Source: Ornithodoros turicata
Taxonomy: Eukaryota > Arthropoda > Arachnida > Ixodida > Argasidae
Length of the DNA stretch: 64,000 bases
Reading direction: 5' to 3'
Assembly (NCBI RefSeq): GCF_037126465.1
Contig: NC_088201.1
Coordinates: forward strand, 228,848,016 to 228,912,015
Shown: positions 33,376-45,364 of the stretch, piece by piece
How the letters are laid out: each line of letters starts with the position of its first letter
Position numbering within the stretch: the stretch's first letter is position 1
Position numbers and translations under genes: made by a program
The notes under the pieces: generated by a model
Databases searched by the model: none
Told to the model about the DNA's origin: nothing
The model's input: the letters and a program-made list of their open reading frames with translations, nothing else

Positions 33376-34233
33376 AGGTGCTGTCACACCGGACCGACAC
33401 GACACCGACACTGACACGGCGCCGACGCCCACGGAAGATAGACGTTGTCACCATACATTGTATTGCCAAGCACACCTGTCACACTGCGCCGACGGACAGC
33501 GGGACACGCAAGTCGACAAAATGTCGCTTCAGTGTGACAGATTTCGATAACAAAATCGGCAGGCAGACAGTCTCTGACGACATGTCAACAGCAGTTTGAT
33601 CGTTGCTCGAAAATGCGATGACCGACATGCGACATCCACTGCGCGAAAAGATAATATTTTTTGAAAAATCCATGTTGTGGGTGTTGCGATTATTATTTAA
33701 ACAATCAGCGCCTCTGACGGAGGTGTGTTCGCGAAAACCGTTGTCTTTTGGAAAGCTTTCGCTGCGCGCGTCGTGTTGCCCCTCAGCTATGGAGTTCACA
33801 ACGGAAGATGACAAAACGTTGATATCTACAATGGAGACAAAGCATGAGATTCTCGTAGCATCCCATGCTTTTTCGTCGCACGAGCCACTTCCTGCTCCAC
33901 AATGATCGTGGCTTTTTACTAGTTTCATCGTCGTCGTCCGAGTCGAGCGCAAGATATAACGCCACGGCGCACATTCCCATACGCTTCTGCTGTGCAGGAC
34001 GCCATCTTCGAACCAAGTGGTGGCGGCAGTAGCGATTAGCAATGTTGCTGTCGTTCAGTGTGACAGGCATGTTTGTCAGCGGCGGGTGCTGACAGCGTCC
34101 AGCCGTGACGGCCGGCAGACAGACAGACGCGTCGCCCGTCTTTGGTCTGTGCAGTGTGACAGGTGCAAGGACACCGTGTCTTTCGATGTCGGCTACAAAT
34201 TTTGTCGGCTGTTGGTCCAGTGCGACAGCACCT
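33376..34233. mobile_element. 858-bp PIF/Harbinger-like element
   Basis: TAA duplications at 33373-33375 and 34234-34236. The termini AGGTGCTGTCACACCGGACC and GGTCCAGTGCGACAGCACCT form the inverted repeat. The interior has a short frame starting at 33789, MEFTTEDDKTLISTMETKHE, which has the feel of the start of a MADF/Myb-like domain. Such a domain is the second protein of Harbinger elements; this last point is tentative. It is absent from copy A. Confidence 0.7.
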
Positions 34234-34469
34234 TAAGCAATCGGACAACTGGTCACAGACGTTGTGCTTCTTTAATGGTCATGAATCGAATGGAAGATGC
34301 GTGCGGTCCGCGACACAACTTCTTCGTCGTCTTTTTTTACAGCCACTTTCGTTCAGGCAAACAGCTTGACCCTGCACGGATCTGTATAAGTAATGCTCGC
34401 AAGACAACGGTGATTTCAGAACCCTTCAACACTTTTCAGTTAAATTGTCCACACTTACAATGCGCAATT

Positions 34470-34745
34470 ACTTGAGACAATACACGTTCTGAGGCTGAAA
34501 CACATATAAAAAGGTCAAATACGCACAAAGCCTCAAATGACCAAGAAATTAAAGATGAAATAAGGAAGTCGCTGAAGATCTTAGTCAGCCGTTGGACTTG
34601 AACACACATCTTCTGGATTACCGGTCCAGGGCTCTACCATTGAGCAAAGCTAACACGCCTCCCCCGGCGACTTCTAAGGGAGCCCTGGTCCGGTAATCCA
34701 GAATATGCGGGTTCGAGTCCTACAGTTGGCTAACCTCTTCAGTGA
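34470..34745. mobile_element. Foldback pair of Ruka-like SINE tRNA regions, copy B
   Basis: Minus-strand tRNA-like unit (34660-34590) followed by the plus-strand half (34685-34735, GGTCCGGTAATCCAG ... GGGTTCGAGTCC). It corresponds to 5275-5440 in copy A, so it is older than the duplication. The A-rich left part resembles the body of the SINE at 27593. Confidence 0.7.
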
Positions 34746-34839
34746 CTTCCAACACTCAGCACAGTTACTGTTTTTATTGTATACGAACTTTGCGTTTTGA
34801 ACGCTAAAAATTTTGTGTCGATTTTTCCGGCAACTCAAG

Positions 34840-35014
34840 AGAGCTCAAACGAAAGAATGCTAGCCAGGCAAGAGAATGTTTCCGCAAAAAGTACAACAGC
34901 TCAGTCTCATCGAACTTCTACAACATCCTGCCAGGCAAGATTGCAAAGGAGGACGAGTATTGCAAGAAACTTGGAGAATTGAGGAAGGAACCACCAAACA
35001 GGGGCCTCTGCAGT
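34840..35014 (+). CDS. Copy B exon: post-catalytic cysteine segment
   Basis: The acceptor is ATTTTTCCGGCAACTCAAG and the donor GTGAGT. 175 nt, phase as in copy A. It reads ELKRKNASQARECF ... YNILPG ... EDEYCKK ... RGLCS. It differs from A at about 10 of 58 residues; all cysteines are kept. Confidence 0.87.
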
Positions 35015-35939
35015 GTGAGTTAACCATTACACAGATGAATACTTATTGAATAATGATGTTTCATGTTAACGTACACAAAGAAGAGACGCAGTAGGTTCAG
35101 GGCGTCATTCCGTTATAAGTCATAAGGGCGACAGACGATGACTTCCAATGGCGTGATGGTGTATTTGAGGTATTAGCGCTGGCCGTGCAATGGAGGCATC
35201 GGACGCGACTACTGAAACTCATGAGCAGGTCACGTCACTTGAGGTCTCTCCACCACTGAGGAGACGGTGGAAGTGATCACGTGTCCTGAGAAAACGAGTG
35301 GGAGTGGCGTCTGCATTCGTCCCTCTTACATCAGGGCTTTATATCGAAGTTTTTTCAGTGATGGCTGTATTATCAGCTAAGAGACTCGAGAAAAATAATT
35401 ATCTTACCTCGATATTCTTGCGTCTCTGTAAAAATATATGCATGAGGTACACAGTCCTTTTGCGCTGTACGCACTTGACAAGTATAATAAGCAACACCGA
35501 GAGGGAGCCATAATAAGAATATGGGCAGCTGTTCCTGGACGGACGACGTGAGAGCATGAGGGATTCCGTCGTAGACACGTAGATGCGGGCTACCTGGTCG
35601 ATAAACTTCATGATAGGCAAGGATGAGCGATGGGTAATACACGAAAACAACGCATCAACAAAAATACTACACAAATAACAACACAACACGTAGGCAATTT
35701 GAGCGTGCGTCTTGTGTTGTTTTCATGTCTCCCGCATCGCTCAGGCGAGTCTGTCATGGAGCGATTCCGTCCAAGCTTTCCGCGTGCAAGTCATTGATTT
35801 CGCGTGCTTGGGCAACGTTTCGACAGGCAAGAAAGAAAAAAGACCATACCTTCCTCATACGAGGGGTATGCTTTTTCGAGGTCCTGTCAGCCTCAAAACG
35901 GAACCTAGAGCAAATAAAAAAAATGCGGTAATTCGCAAG

Positions 35940-36380
35940 ATATTTCAAAACCGTTATGCTTTGTCGTAGCATGGTACAAAATTTCCTATTCCCTGGTCAT
36001 AGAAGGTCGTCGCCAGTTCACTGAGCCATCTTGTTACTATGGTCTGCGGGTCCTCGTTGGTGCTGAACCGGTGACCTCCTAGCCACAGCTTCATCTGAGT
36101 GAAGAGGTGGAAATCACTCAGTGCCATGTCCGGGCCGTACGGTGGGTGGTTGAACACCTCCCAGTTGAAGTGCTGGAGGAGTTTCTGAGTAGAGGTCGGG
36201 GTGCGAGGACGGGCGTTATCGTGGAGAAGCTCAACTCCTGATGAGAGCAAGTTCTTCTCTGAACTGTCGACACTATTTTCCGCACTTTACTTTCACTCAT
36301 GAAATTCCGGCCATACATCTTGCTCATTCTTCAGTGTTTTTCGGCTGCGCGACGACCTTCAGCGTGGAGGGAACGAATCA
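35940..36380 (-). pseudogene. Mariner transposase deletion derivative
   Basis: Minus strand. The N part reads MSESKVRKIVSTVQ, like the helix-turn-helix entry of mariner transposases. It is followed directly by ELLHDNARPRT, PYGPDMALSDFHLF, GHRFSTNED and FYDQGIGNFVPCYDK. The last blocks hold the second and third catalytic Asp positions (HDNAR; the D34 region SDFHLF). The segment with the first Asp is missing, so the gene is internally deleted and cannot be active. Terminal repeats were not identified. Confidence 0.85.
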
Positions 36381-37299
36381 CAGGGCGGATCTCCCCGGAC
36401 TTAGTGGCCTACGGGCCTTTTATGTACCTCTCTTTTTTTTGCTTTTTAAACTGTGACACTCATTGTTTGTAATGAGAAATACGCTGAACAAATACAGATG
36501 CGAAACAACGAATGGTAGCTGGTGACCGAGGTTAAATATATATACAAAACACACACACGTTGACTGGGTGCTGCAAATATGCCCTCATTTCCGGAAATAA
36601 ATAATTCGCTAAGGTATCTGCTTGCTCCCAGAATTGTACTAGCCGCGTCATTTGGTAGCTCCCATAGGAGGTCCTGATGATATGACGCGGGTCTCACTTT
36701 GAAACATTTCTAACAAATTGAGGACCTGGTAGGGAAGTCCTGGGGATGTTACCCCTGTCCGCTGATGACTTTCCTCGGACGTACACAGGACGTCATTCTG
36801 TTCTTGGCGCGGGCGCGACGATAGACGCGGACATGTTTCCTGCCTCGTTGCTGGAGGAAAACAGGAAAGATCACGTGACCGACGCGCGCGCGCGCGACCT
36901 GCCCAGAGGCTACCGAGCGTGCTTGAGCGAGGATAGTTTTGCAACGCGTCTCCGTCATTTTTGCGGGCCATTCAGACATCGAAAAAAAAAAAAACCCTCG
37001 TAAAAAACATCCCTCGTAATTTCAACGTACTTCATCCTTAGGATTGCTTATAGCTAGGGAGTCACGTTATCGGGTTAGACGCCTTTCTCAGATCCATTCG
37101 TGGGGGTGAAAATCAGGCGCTATTTTTAAATCTAGAATCAGGGGAGAAATCGGGTGATACTATTGTGCCTTCGGGTGTTACCGGTGTTTTTGTTTCCCTT
37201 GTTGTCTATGAAGTCCTTTTCTTTTCTTTTCTTTTTTTGTTGGATCGTGACCTTCCAGCGGTAATTCTCGAAGGGATAGACAGTGTTGACACTCGTGGG

Positions 37300-37790
37300 T
37301 GTTAGTTTGCACTTGGTTTTGACCGTGTTTTTGGACTTGTTTTGGCAGAACTTCGTCTGATGGTTCGGGGGTGAATAACCGGGCGGAATCGGGCTTAATC
37401 CGAAAAAGTCACTCTCTGCTTTAAAGTTAGGCGCCCTAAGGATGCACTTGGTTTTGACCGTGTGTTAGGGCTTGTTTTGGTAGAACTTCGTCTGATGGTT
37501 CGGGGGTGAATAAACGGGCGGAAACGGGCTTAATCCGAAAAAGTCACTCTGTGCTTTAAAGTTAGGCGCCCTAAGGATGCACTTGGTTTTGACCGTGTGT
37601 TAGGGCTTGTTTTGCTAGAACTTCGTCTGATGGTTCGGGGGGGGGGGGAAATAACCGGGCGGAATCGGGTTTAATCCGAAAAAGTCATTCTGTGCTTTAA
37701 AGTTAGGCGCCCTAAGGATGCACTTGGTTTTGACCGTGTGTTAGGGCTTGTTTTGGTAGAACTTCGTCTGATGGGCTCATAAGCCCTTTA
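37300..37790. repeat. Tandem array, about 137-bp unit, four units
   Basis: Units begin GCACTTGGTTTTGACCGTG at about 37308, 37443, 37579 and 37720. They continue through GAACTTCGTCTGATGGTTCG and AAAGTTAGGCGCCCTAAGGAT. Copy A has only one related unit (6605-6680), so the array grew in B or shrank in A. It is intronic. Confidence 0.85.
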
Positions 37791-37943
37791 AAGTAGCGAA
37801 GGTGTAACTTATATTTGTTTAGTTACAATGTTTGCATTTGCTTCGTACTTTTATCTACCTGGTTTTACGTGTATTGTGCTGTATACGCATGTACGACGAA
37901 TTAGACGTAGCAAAATATTCGGTCTCAAATTGAAGCTCACCAG

Positions 37944-40504
37944 GGTGCTTAATCACTCCCATCGTTCGCGAGCCAACGAGGGGCGGAGCTCTCGTTAACA
38001 CGAACACGTGGCACGTTTCACGTGACGCGCTTTTTTCGTTAACGGGACAAAGGCGTAATCTCTTGCTCGCGTAACGACCGACGGTGTCGTCTGCCTAACG
38101 AATGTGTTCACGAGCTCACAGGCTTCATCGTCTACATGGCTCATGATCTAACGAGGCGCGAGGCACTCGGGAGCTCGAGCACGTGGTGTATGACGCGCTC
38201 TTTTCGTTGAAGTGACAGGGGCGTAATCTCTCGGTCCAGTTACGATCAAATAAGATCGTTTGCCTAACGAGTGGGTCTACCCACTCGTTAGAATGTGAAA
38301 CATCTTCATTTGGAGATTATCAGAAACGGAATTTCTGCAGAAACAAACATGTATTGCTCCACGACTGTGTACAAAATGGCATGCTCCCCCTTTCATCGTA
38401 TTTACACCAGTGGTTACATGAGGGCTATGAGATATTCTCGAGAAGATGCAGATGAAGACGAGAAAGAAGACGAAGGAGTGACAACGACAAGCCATAGACA
38501 AACCATAGACAAACCATGCGAGCTATCCAAACAAAATTAAACCTCATTGCTCATTGCAACCTCATTGGTCGACAAGATTACAGCCTCGTTGGCAGCCGTA
38601 GTTTGTTCAGGGCGGTGACATCACAACACGTAACGGCTCGTTACGAGCACGATAGGCTCAACGAAGAAGCTAAACGAGGAGCAGGGATTGTGCCACAGCA
38701 GGGCGTCGATAAGTTTCTTCGTTTCGTTATTCGTAACGACACGCTGACGTTGAAGCTGCCCAAGAAAGATGGCGGGGTGATTCTTCGCTTGGGCGATCAC
38801 ACAAGCAGCTAACTGTGCCCCATGGACGTGATGGCGTCAGGATGCCTTTCAACTGGACGAGACAGATTCTGTAAAGTTCTTCCGTCCGCCAAGAAAAGCT
38901 CTCCGCACCGTTTGTGAGGACTTGTGACCGTGTACTTCACTCCGTCTTGATAGCTACGGGTGTTGTGATGAACAACAAAGGCGAAATGGATGCATATAGT
39001 AGTGTTCGAATTGTTCTCTTTAATAGTACATTGCGGACATAGTGTTGATGTAGCAATGAAAGGAAGAGCAAATGATTCTGTGGATTTTCTGAGGTCGATT
39101 GTCTTGAATAGTTTCATAACATTTTCTTGGATCGCGCTGCTAACATGGAATTAAAAAGATAATCAGCAACAAAAGGAACATGAGACAATGTGCGATGAGC
39201 ATACCTAACTGCACACTCAGCTGTCTTGCTATTTTGATTTTATCACTGATTGTTTCCTATAGTGCAGCCAGTTAATACCTGCAAGGGAAGTACTACATGA
39301 CTACTGCGTATTAGCATATGCAATAGCAGAGAGAATACATGGATAAAAAAGCAACAGTACATGGCGCAGGTATCAGTGGCATATGTTTTTTTTTCTTGGG
39401 GTGGGCTTTCATATATGGCATTCAATGGCATCATATGGGCATTCAATAACATGGAGTTCACTGACGTTCTGTTCAAGCTCACTAGAAAACTGTTGCACTG
39501 CGAATTTCTGCGAATTTATTTTATTTTAGGCGTCAGGATGCCTTTCAACTGGACCAGAGAGATTTTGTAAAGTTGTTCCGTCCGGGAAGAAATGCTGTTC
39601 GCACTGTTTATGAAGCCTGACTGTAAGGCTGCGCATTGTACTTCCATGCTTGAAGAAAAGATTACATAAAGTTAATGAAATAAGTGTACACGTCGAGGAG
39701 AACCTCCTCCTCTTTCTTCTTTTGATACTTCTGATACCACTACGTCTTTCCTTTCTGGTCTCTGAACTAGAACTCAGCACACACTAGTTCTCGTATCATA
39801 CTTAAGACCTTTCTCATCCGACACCATCGTCAGGGTAGGAAAATGATTTACAATTTTTTGCGTATTGCTCGACGATTATCCTTACAGTGATGTACATGTT
39901 TGTTAATTATTTTCACACGGCTAGCGAGCCATATATTGAAAGGGGAAGACAAAGAAGATGACGAACGTGCCTGGGAATGAACATTGGAACGCAATGAGCA
40001 TGTCTGAGAGCACGAGAATGCGAGCTATCGGAACAAATGAAACATTCCTATTGGTCAGAGAAGATGCAGCCTCGCTGCCAGCCTGCTCTTCGCTCGGGGG
40101 AGGTACCCGGGTTCGAATCCCGGTGCCGGCTGTGCTGTCTGGGGTTTTTCCTGGGTTTTCCTCAGACGCTTTCAGACATATGTCGGCACAGTTCCCTTAG
40201 AAGTCGGCCCAGGACGCACATTCCCCCAGGGCGTGAGTCGTGACGTTGCCCACATACGTGAGGCCGACAACGGCAAGCCCTATCACCACCACCACCACCA
40301 CCACCACCTGCTCTTCGCTCAGGGCGGTGACATCACAACACGTGAGCGCTCGCAACGTGCAAAATAACCACAAAGAAGAAACTTCACGAGGAGCACAGAT
40401 TGCGATCACGCAAAGCGTCGATAAAATTGCCCGTTTCGTTAGCCTGAACGCCTCGTTCAGCTGTCTCGTGCCGTTAAGTTGAACGTGTGAAACGATTAAG
40501 CCCC
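37944..40504. mobile_element. 2.56-kb PIF/Harbinger-like element
   Basis: CAG duplications at 37941-37943 and 40505-40507; copy A at about 6829-6833 shows the single CCAGCCTCG site. The termini are GGTGCTTAATC and GATTAAGCCCC. Two diverged copies of one coding block occur, QDAFQLDETDSVKFFRP near 38839 and QDAFQLDQRDFVKLFRPGR near 39534. Their FxxxFRxxRxxV pattern resembles the N-terminal region of Harbinger transposases. No DDE domain was found. A SINE (40096-40307) is nested in it. Confidence 0.7.
40096..40307 (+). mobile_element. 5'-truncated tRNA-headed SINE, plus strand
   Basis: Perfect 13-bp duplication CTGCTCTTCGCTC (40083-40095 and 40308-40320). It starts within the tRNA-like T arm (CCCGGGTTCGAATCCCGGTGC) and ends in (CAC)n. 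It is nested in the Harbinger element, so it is younger than that insertion. Confidence 0.92.
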
Positions 40505-40786
40505 CAGCCTCGTTGGACTAGCAGGTTCGAAGCCGAGGACATGAGCATGTTCTCGTATCAGCCTTTCTGCGAAAGAATACGTTCAACACTGTAATTCCGA
40601 AGGTGTAACAGTACAATGGGCAGTCCGCGGGAGCCAATTTTGAGAATATCTGCCTTTTGGAGGTAAGATAAGATTAAAAAAAAAACGTGGAGTGTGTTTG
40701 TTTGCCGTGCAGTGTCATTCTGAATTGTCAAATTGTAAAAAGGGATATGTTATGCATCTTATTTCCTAACATATGTTTCGTTCTAG

Positions 40787-40957
40787 CGACTGACAGCACT
40801 TACAAAACAGATATACGAGAATCCAGAAGTGAGAAATGCAACCCACTCGAGAAAAGAACCGTGTATCTTCGACTGCTGCTCTGTGTCGAATAATCAGCAG
40901 CAAATTACATTTCACAACAATATTGCCTTCGATGGCAAGCCCTGTGGAGGAAATGGC
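40787..40957 (+). CDS. Copy B exon: cysteine-rich domain
   Basis: The acceptor is GTTTCGTTCTAG and the donor GTAAGT. 171 nt, phase 0 at both ends. It reads RLTALTKQIYENPEVRN, EPCIFDCCSVS and IAFDGKPCGGNG. The CxxxCC and FDGKPC motifs are identical to A. It gains an NAT site. The next coding exon is 11.3 kb away. Confidence 0.9.
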
Positions 40958-41447
40958 GTAAGTATACTGCTCGTTCTCCGTCGAAAGACCTTTTATTTAA
41001 GACCCCTGCCACAGGGGCAGTTTTGAACGATCATTGAATTCAATGGTTATTGAACACGCACGTGGCGCCACTGAGCGTGCGGCGTGTCAACCTCGCAAAA
41101 AGCATTGGATCCAATGCTCCCTGAAAGGTTGACACGTTACACCCTAGATGGCGCTGCAGTCGCCAACCGGTCGCCAGAGCCAATACACGGCTCTGCCGGT
41201 CGCCGACGCCATATTGATGCTGATCGTTGTTTACAATGCAAGGAGAGTGAACAGGGGCGTACTTCTTGCTTCGAAAGCTTTTCCTCCTTTAACACTTTCA
41301 GTTCGGTACCAACAAAGCCCCCCTTATCACTGGCGGCAGTGGCTCATAAGCCGGTTATTCCTGTAGATTACATTCAACGCCACCGCGAAGCTGTCCTCCA
41401 GCTGGGGGACAGCATCAATATATGGCGCGGACTAAATGGCTGATCAA

Positions 41448-42150
41448 TTGCAATTTGTAAAATATGTATCCGCCCACCATACTCATTATCACAGTAGAAG
41501 GTGAGGCGAAGAAACAGAGGATGACACAACACATAGCCCTGAATTTCGCCCAAAGCAATCAGATCAATGAAACGAAGCAGACGAAAAGGTACCAGCAGCT
41601 GCCAGTGAGGTGTAACGGTAGGATCTTGGGAACGCATATCCGTTGGGAGCGGGTTCAACTCCCGCTGCTGCATCTCATTGACCATATTCATTATATTGCG
41701 CGCATTTCGGGTTAGACACCGATGATTCAATGCATTTTGTTCCTTTTGCACTCAGTTTTCAAAGGCGTAATGCCTTCAGTTTTGCACATGTTCAGTGTTT
41801 ACGTTCTCTCTGTTTTTTTTCTCTTTTTTCTGTTCTTCCTTCCTGTTATTTCTATACCAGTTCTGCATACATCATAGGATCCCGCCAAAGTGTGTGATTC
41901 TTCAGCTTTAGCTTTTGTGTTCTTCATTTTTCTTTCCTTCTTTTTGTTTTCTTTTGCTTCTCTTTGCCTCTCTTGTCTTCCCCCTTTCACCTTGTTTTTT
42001 TTAATAACAAGCCGACATCCATCTGCCTTACCTTTGCTTTCTTTTTTTCTTAATAAACAAAGCCCCCCCCCCACCCCCGCCAGAGTACTTACTTCGCGGT
42101 GCGCCCTTGCCCCCCTCCCCCCCCCCCCGCCCTGGGAAAATGAAAACTCT
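41448..42150. mobile_element. Interspersed repeat with tRNA-like core, copy 2
   Basis: Matches 29110-29830 almost throughout, including GTGAGGTGTAACGGTAGG and the pyrimidine-rich end with AATAAACAAAGCCCCCCCCC. The two copies lie in different introns of copy B, so they are separate insertions. Confidence 0.65.
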
Positions 42151-42441
42151 CCGCCTCTGCTTGGTACCAATGATCATTGAAGAGTGCACGTGTGGCACGG
42201 GTATTAGTCACGCTGTTCCTAAGTGCGAATGCACAATTACTTTGCAGTATGGCTATTTTACGATGAAGCATTTTATAGCTTCGTCTTAACACCACTCACC
42301 AAGTGACTATGACTATGAGTGTGCGCGAACGTGATGGTATGATTAGCGAGATAATAAAAGTAAGGGGTTGCATAGAGGAAGAGGAGGCCGGTAGAACTCC
42401 AGGGCCCACTTCATTGGGCATGTGTGCAGATATCGGTCAGC

Positions 42442-42594
42442 CCCAAGCAGCACAATGTACTGAAAGTCGAGTGCAATAGGGGTGGACGGTATGCGTCTTA
42501 TCGATATTCCTTAGTTTCACGAGTCTGTTCAAGGCCTTCCATCTACCCGTCCACCCCTATTGCACCCGTCTTTCAGTACATTTTGCTGCTTGGG
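42442..42594. mobile_element. Palindromic MITE (CCCAAGCAGC family), copy 2
   Basis: Ends CCCAAGCAGCACAATG and its inverse, 153 bp; same family as 1606-1758. It sits directly beside the left end of the hAT that A also carries, and is absent from A's intron. Confidence 0.85.
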
Positions 42595-43139
42595 GCACAG
42601 TGTAAATAAAATTAGGGTACCGAACCGGGACTCAACCTCAACTGAAAATCGAAAGAAAAAAAAAAACGTTAATTTCTGTCGAATCCGAAAATAACCCGAG
42701 CACTTTTTTTTCTTTGCTTGGCCTGAACGGAACACATACTCCACCGATAGAAAAAAAAAATGACACGGTTCACACGTTTGACACGTTGACACGGTTGACA
42801 TTATTCAGAAGTGATATAATTGTACTATGGACTGACCTTTTCGGCTTGCTTGTTTGTTTATTTGTTTAACTATTTAGTTTTTTGTATGATGCGAGTAAAA
42901 GATTTTGACTTTCATGACACCAGCTTTTTGAGGAAAAAGAGGGCACTGATCGGGTTTTGCTAAAAACCGCTTCGCCTTTCCTCTTCGGCGGACGACCAGA
43001 GTGGAGTAAAATATCAGGTGAATAAGACATGTGCGTGTTCCTTGTCCTGTGTTTTCGCCTGAAACTGTGAAAACACAAGCCTCTTACAACCTCTTACCTC
43101 ACCGAACCTGTTACAACCGTAGATGGGTACAAATCCAGC

Positions 43140-44010
43140 GAACCGGTAGAGATGTAGGAAGGGAGTTGCCTCAGGACAGAAGCCGCCGATATTTTGAACA
43201 GAGACTGTTCTTCTTCTGGACACCGTCCTCATCATTGGCATGGTATTTAAAGGGTTAGGTGTGACGTGTTTAAAGGTTCATGCGAATTGTGGGTCAACAG
43301 CCCGGAGGGAAGAAAGGTTCCGTACGGGCTTCTACGGCCGGAGTGAATGGCTGCTTTGTTAGAGTGTGGAGGGGATTATGTGAACCTTGTGATCTAGGCT
43401 ACAGACCGGTTACAGAAAAAATGGAAGGTTCACGAACACGTGGACGAAACGGGACAACAGGCAAGAATTGGCAAGTATAGCGAAAGATAAGGAGGTTAGT
43501 GCCCAAGCAGCACAATGTACCGAAAGTCGAGTGCAATAGGGGTGCCCGGTATGTGTCTTATCAATGTTCTTTAGTTTTACAAGTCTGTTCAAGGCCTTCC
43601 ACCTACGCGTCCACCCCTATTGCACTCGACTTCCAGTACATTGTGCTGCTTGGGTGGTTACCCTCCTCATCTTTCGCTATACTTGCCAATTCTTGCCTGT
43701 TGTCCCGTTTCGTCCACGTGTTCGTGAACCTTCCATTTTTCTGTAACCGGTCTGTAGCCTAGATCACATCGTTCACATAATCCCCTCCACACTCTAACAA
43801 AGCAGCCATTCACTCCGGCCGTAGAAGCCCGTACGGAACCTTTCTTCCCTCCGGGCTGTTGACCCACAATTCGCATGAACCTTTAAACACGTCACACCTA
43901 ACCCTTTAAATACCATGCCAATGATGAGGACGGTGCCCAGAAGAAGAACAGTCTCTGTTCGAAATATCGGCGGCTTCTGTCCTGAGGCAACTCCCTTCCT
44001 GTTACAACCG
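43140..44010. repeat. 0.87-kb palindrome centred on a MITE
   Basis: The arms 43140-43500 and 43656-44010 are inverted copies: the frame MRIVGQQPGGKKGSVRAS reads from 43280 on + and from 43876 on -. The centre is exactly one CCCAAGCAGC-family MITE (43502-43654). The palindrome contains no recognised gene. Confidence 0.88.
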
Positions 44011-44397
44011 TGTACGATGAGGGTAAGCCCGCTTCGATATAGAAAAATTACTGCAGATGAACCGGTTAAATCAGGACCGAAAACGGTAACGGTTCCTCCC
44101 TGTAAATGTCCCAACCGCTGGCCGCTTAAACGAGGACGGAAGTGAAAATAAGCTGCAAAGCAGTTTACCTCATATTCTAAAAGCGATGAAACGCCAGTGC
44201 AGGGGACACGGAGTGACGAAACACAGACGAAGCACTGACTGACAAACACCTTTAATGGCAGAGACAACGCTTAAGTACACCAACTGCACCCAACTGACCC
44301 CTAGTGGTAGCCAAGGTCATTATGCTGTAATCACAACAGTTATCACGCAAACAGGAGCACCAAGCAAAACGCCCCCCGAGAACCAGAACTCGAGTTA

Positions 44398-44892
44398 AGG
44401 CCTGTTCCGACATATAGCAGCGCATTAATATAGCGCTACAAAGTAGCGCACAAAAACAGCGCTCGGTGTGATCGGATGGTTCTCACTTGCAAACCGGCGG
44501 TAGCACTATAATTTAGAGGAAGTTGGGTGGTTGTTTCCGGTCTCTCCCATCATGGCGCTTCAGGTATTCAACGGCATGCGGACGAACAAGTTCCATCACT
44601 TGACAAAATTGAAAATTGCCATACATTTTGGATGACAAACTCACCGGTTCCAATGCCGTCGCCGTGCCATGAAATGCGGAAGCAAAACAACCCCACGACT
44701 TCCGCGACGTCACCTCTGAAGGGCCTTCTCATTGGCCACACGAATGTAGTGCTAATATTAGCGCTGAAAAAGTTGACAGGAGCTCAACTCCACCACGCTC
44801 TAATTTTTAGCGATTTGGAGCACTGCGAGGAGGAAAATATCGCGCTATTTTCGAGCGCTATATAGCAAATCGCTATATGTCGGAACAGGCCT
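44398..44892. mobile_element. MITE, AGGCCTGTTCCGACATATAGC termini
   Basis: The termini AGGCCTGTTCCGACATATAGC and GCTATATGTCGGAACAGGCCT form a perfect 21-bp inverted repeat. 495 bp, rich in GCGCTA motifs, without a gene. It is the short relative of 45365-49038. Confidence 0.9.
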
Positions 44893-45364
44893 TCAGTTAT
44901 CAATGTGAACTGCTTAAGTTTATCCGTCAACAACACGGAAGGCACGCTAATACGACTATCGCCAGCCTGTTTTATTAGCAAAGCTTCTTTATAAAGAAGA
45001 ACACCTAACTTATGACTTTTCGACAACACTTTCGTTTTTTTTTTTTGAAATGCGGCTCGCACCCGGAACAGGTTCTTAAGTGTTCGGCCAGCTTACCATA
45101 ATCCTTTCCTCTCGTGGCTCTATGTACTTAAGCGTTGTCTCCGCCATTAAAGTGTTTGTCAGTCAGTGCTTCGTCTGTGTTTCGTCTCTCTGTGTCCCCT
45201 GCACTGGGGTTTTAGAATGTACCACCAAACAGCCCGGTTGTTATCGCTTTTTTACCTCATATTGCGGCGTGTACGAAAACAATGCGGGATTCGAATTCGA
45301 TTTACGTATATTTCTTGAAATGCCGCCATAATCGCGATATAAAATTTGGCCGTGGAGCACTCTA

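Larger units (their letters stand above)
30060..34839 (+). other. Copy B intron, expanded by several insertions
   Basis: Three times the size of the A counterpart. It contains a MITE of the ATGATTTACAGTG type (30277-32954) that is itself split by the hAT at 30744-31394 and by further sequence. It also holds the 858-bp element 33376-34233 and a foldback SINE. Positions 31403-32390 contain no gene or repeat that I recognise. Confidence 0.6.
35015..40786 (+). other. Copy B intron with mariner fragment, tandem array and Harbinger element
   Basis: Aligned in blocks with A 5714-9301, but without the LINE. The added sequence is the mariner relic (35940-36380), unassigned sequence at 36400-37300 including a CGCGCG-rich part near 36880, the tandem array 37300-37790 and the Harbinger element 37944-40504. 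Confidence 0.65.

Noticed and set aside
33479..34042. 187-codon minus-strand frame
   Set aside because: It lies within the inverted-repeat element 33376-34233 and is rich in Ser/Thr/Arg without a motif; the plus-strand MADF-like start is the better candidate.
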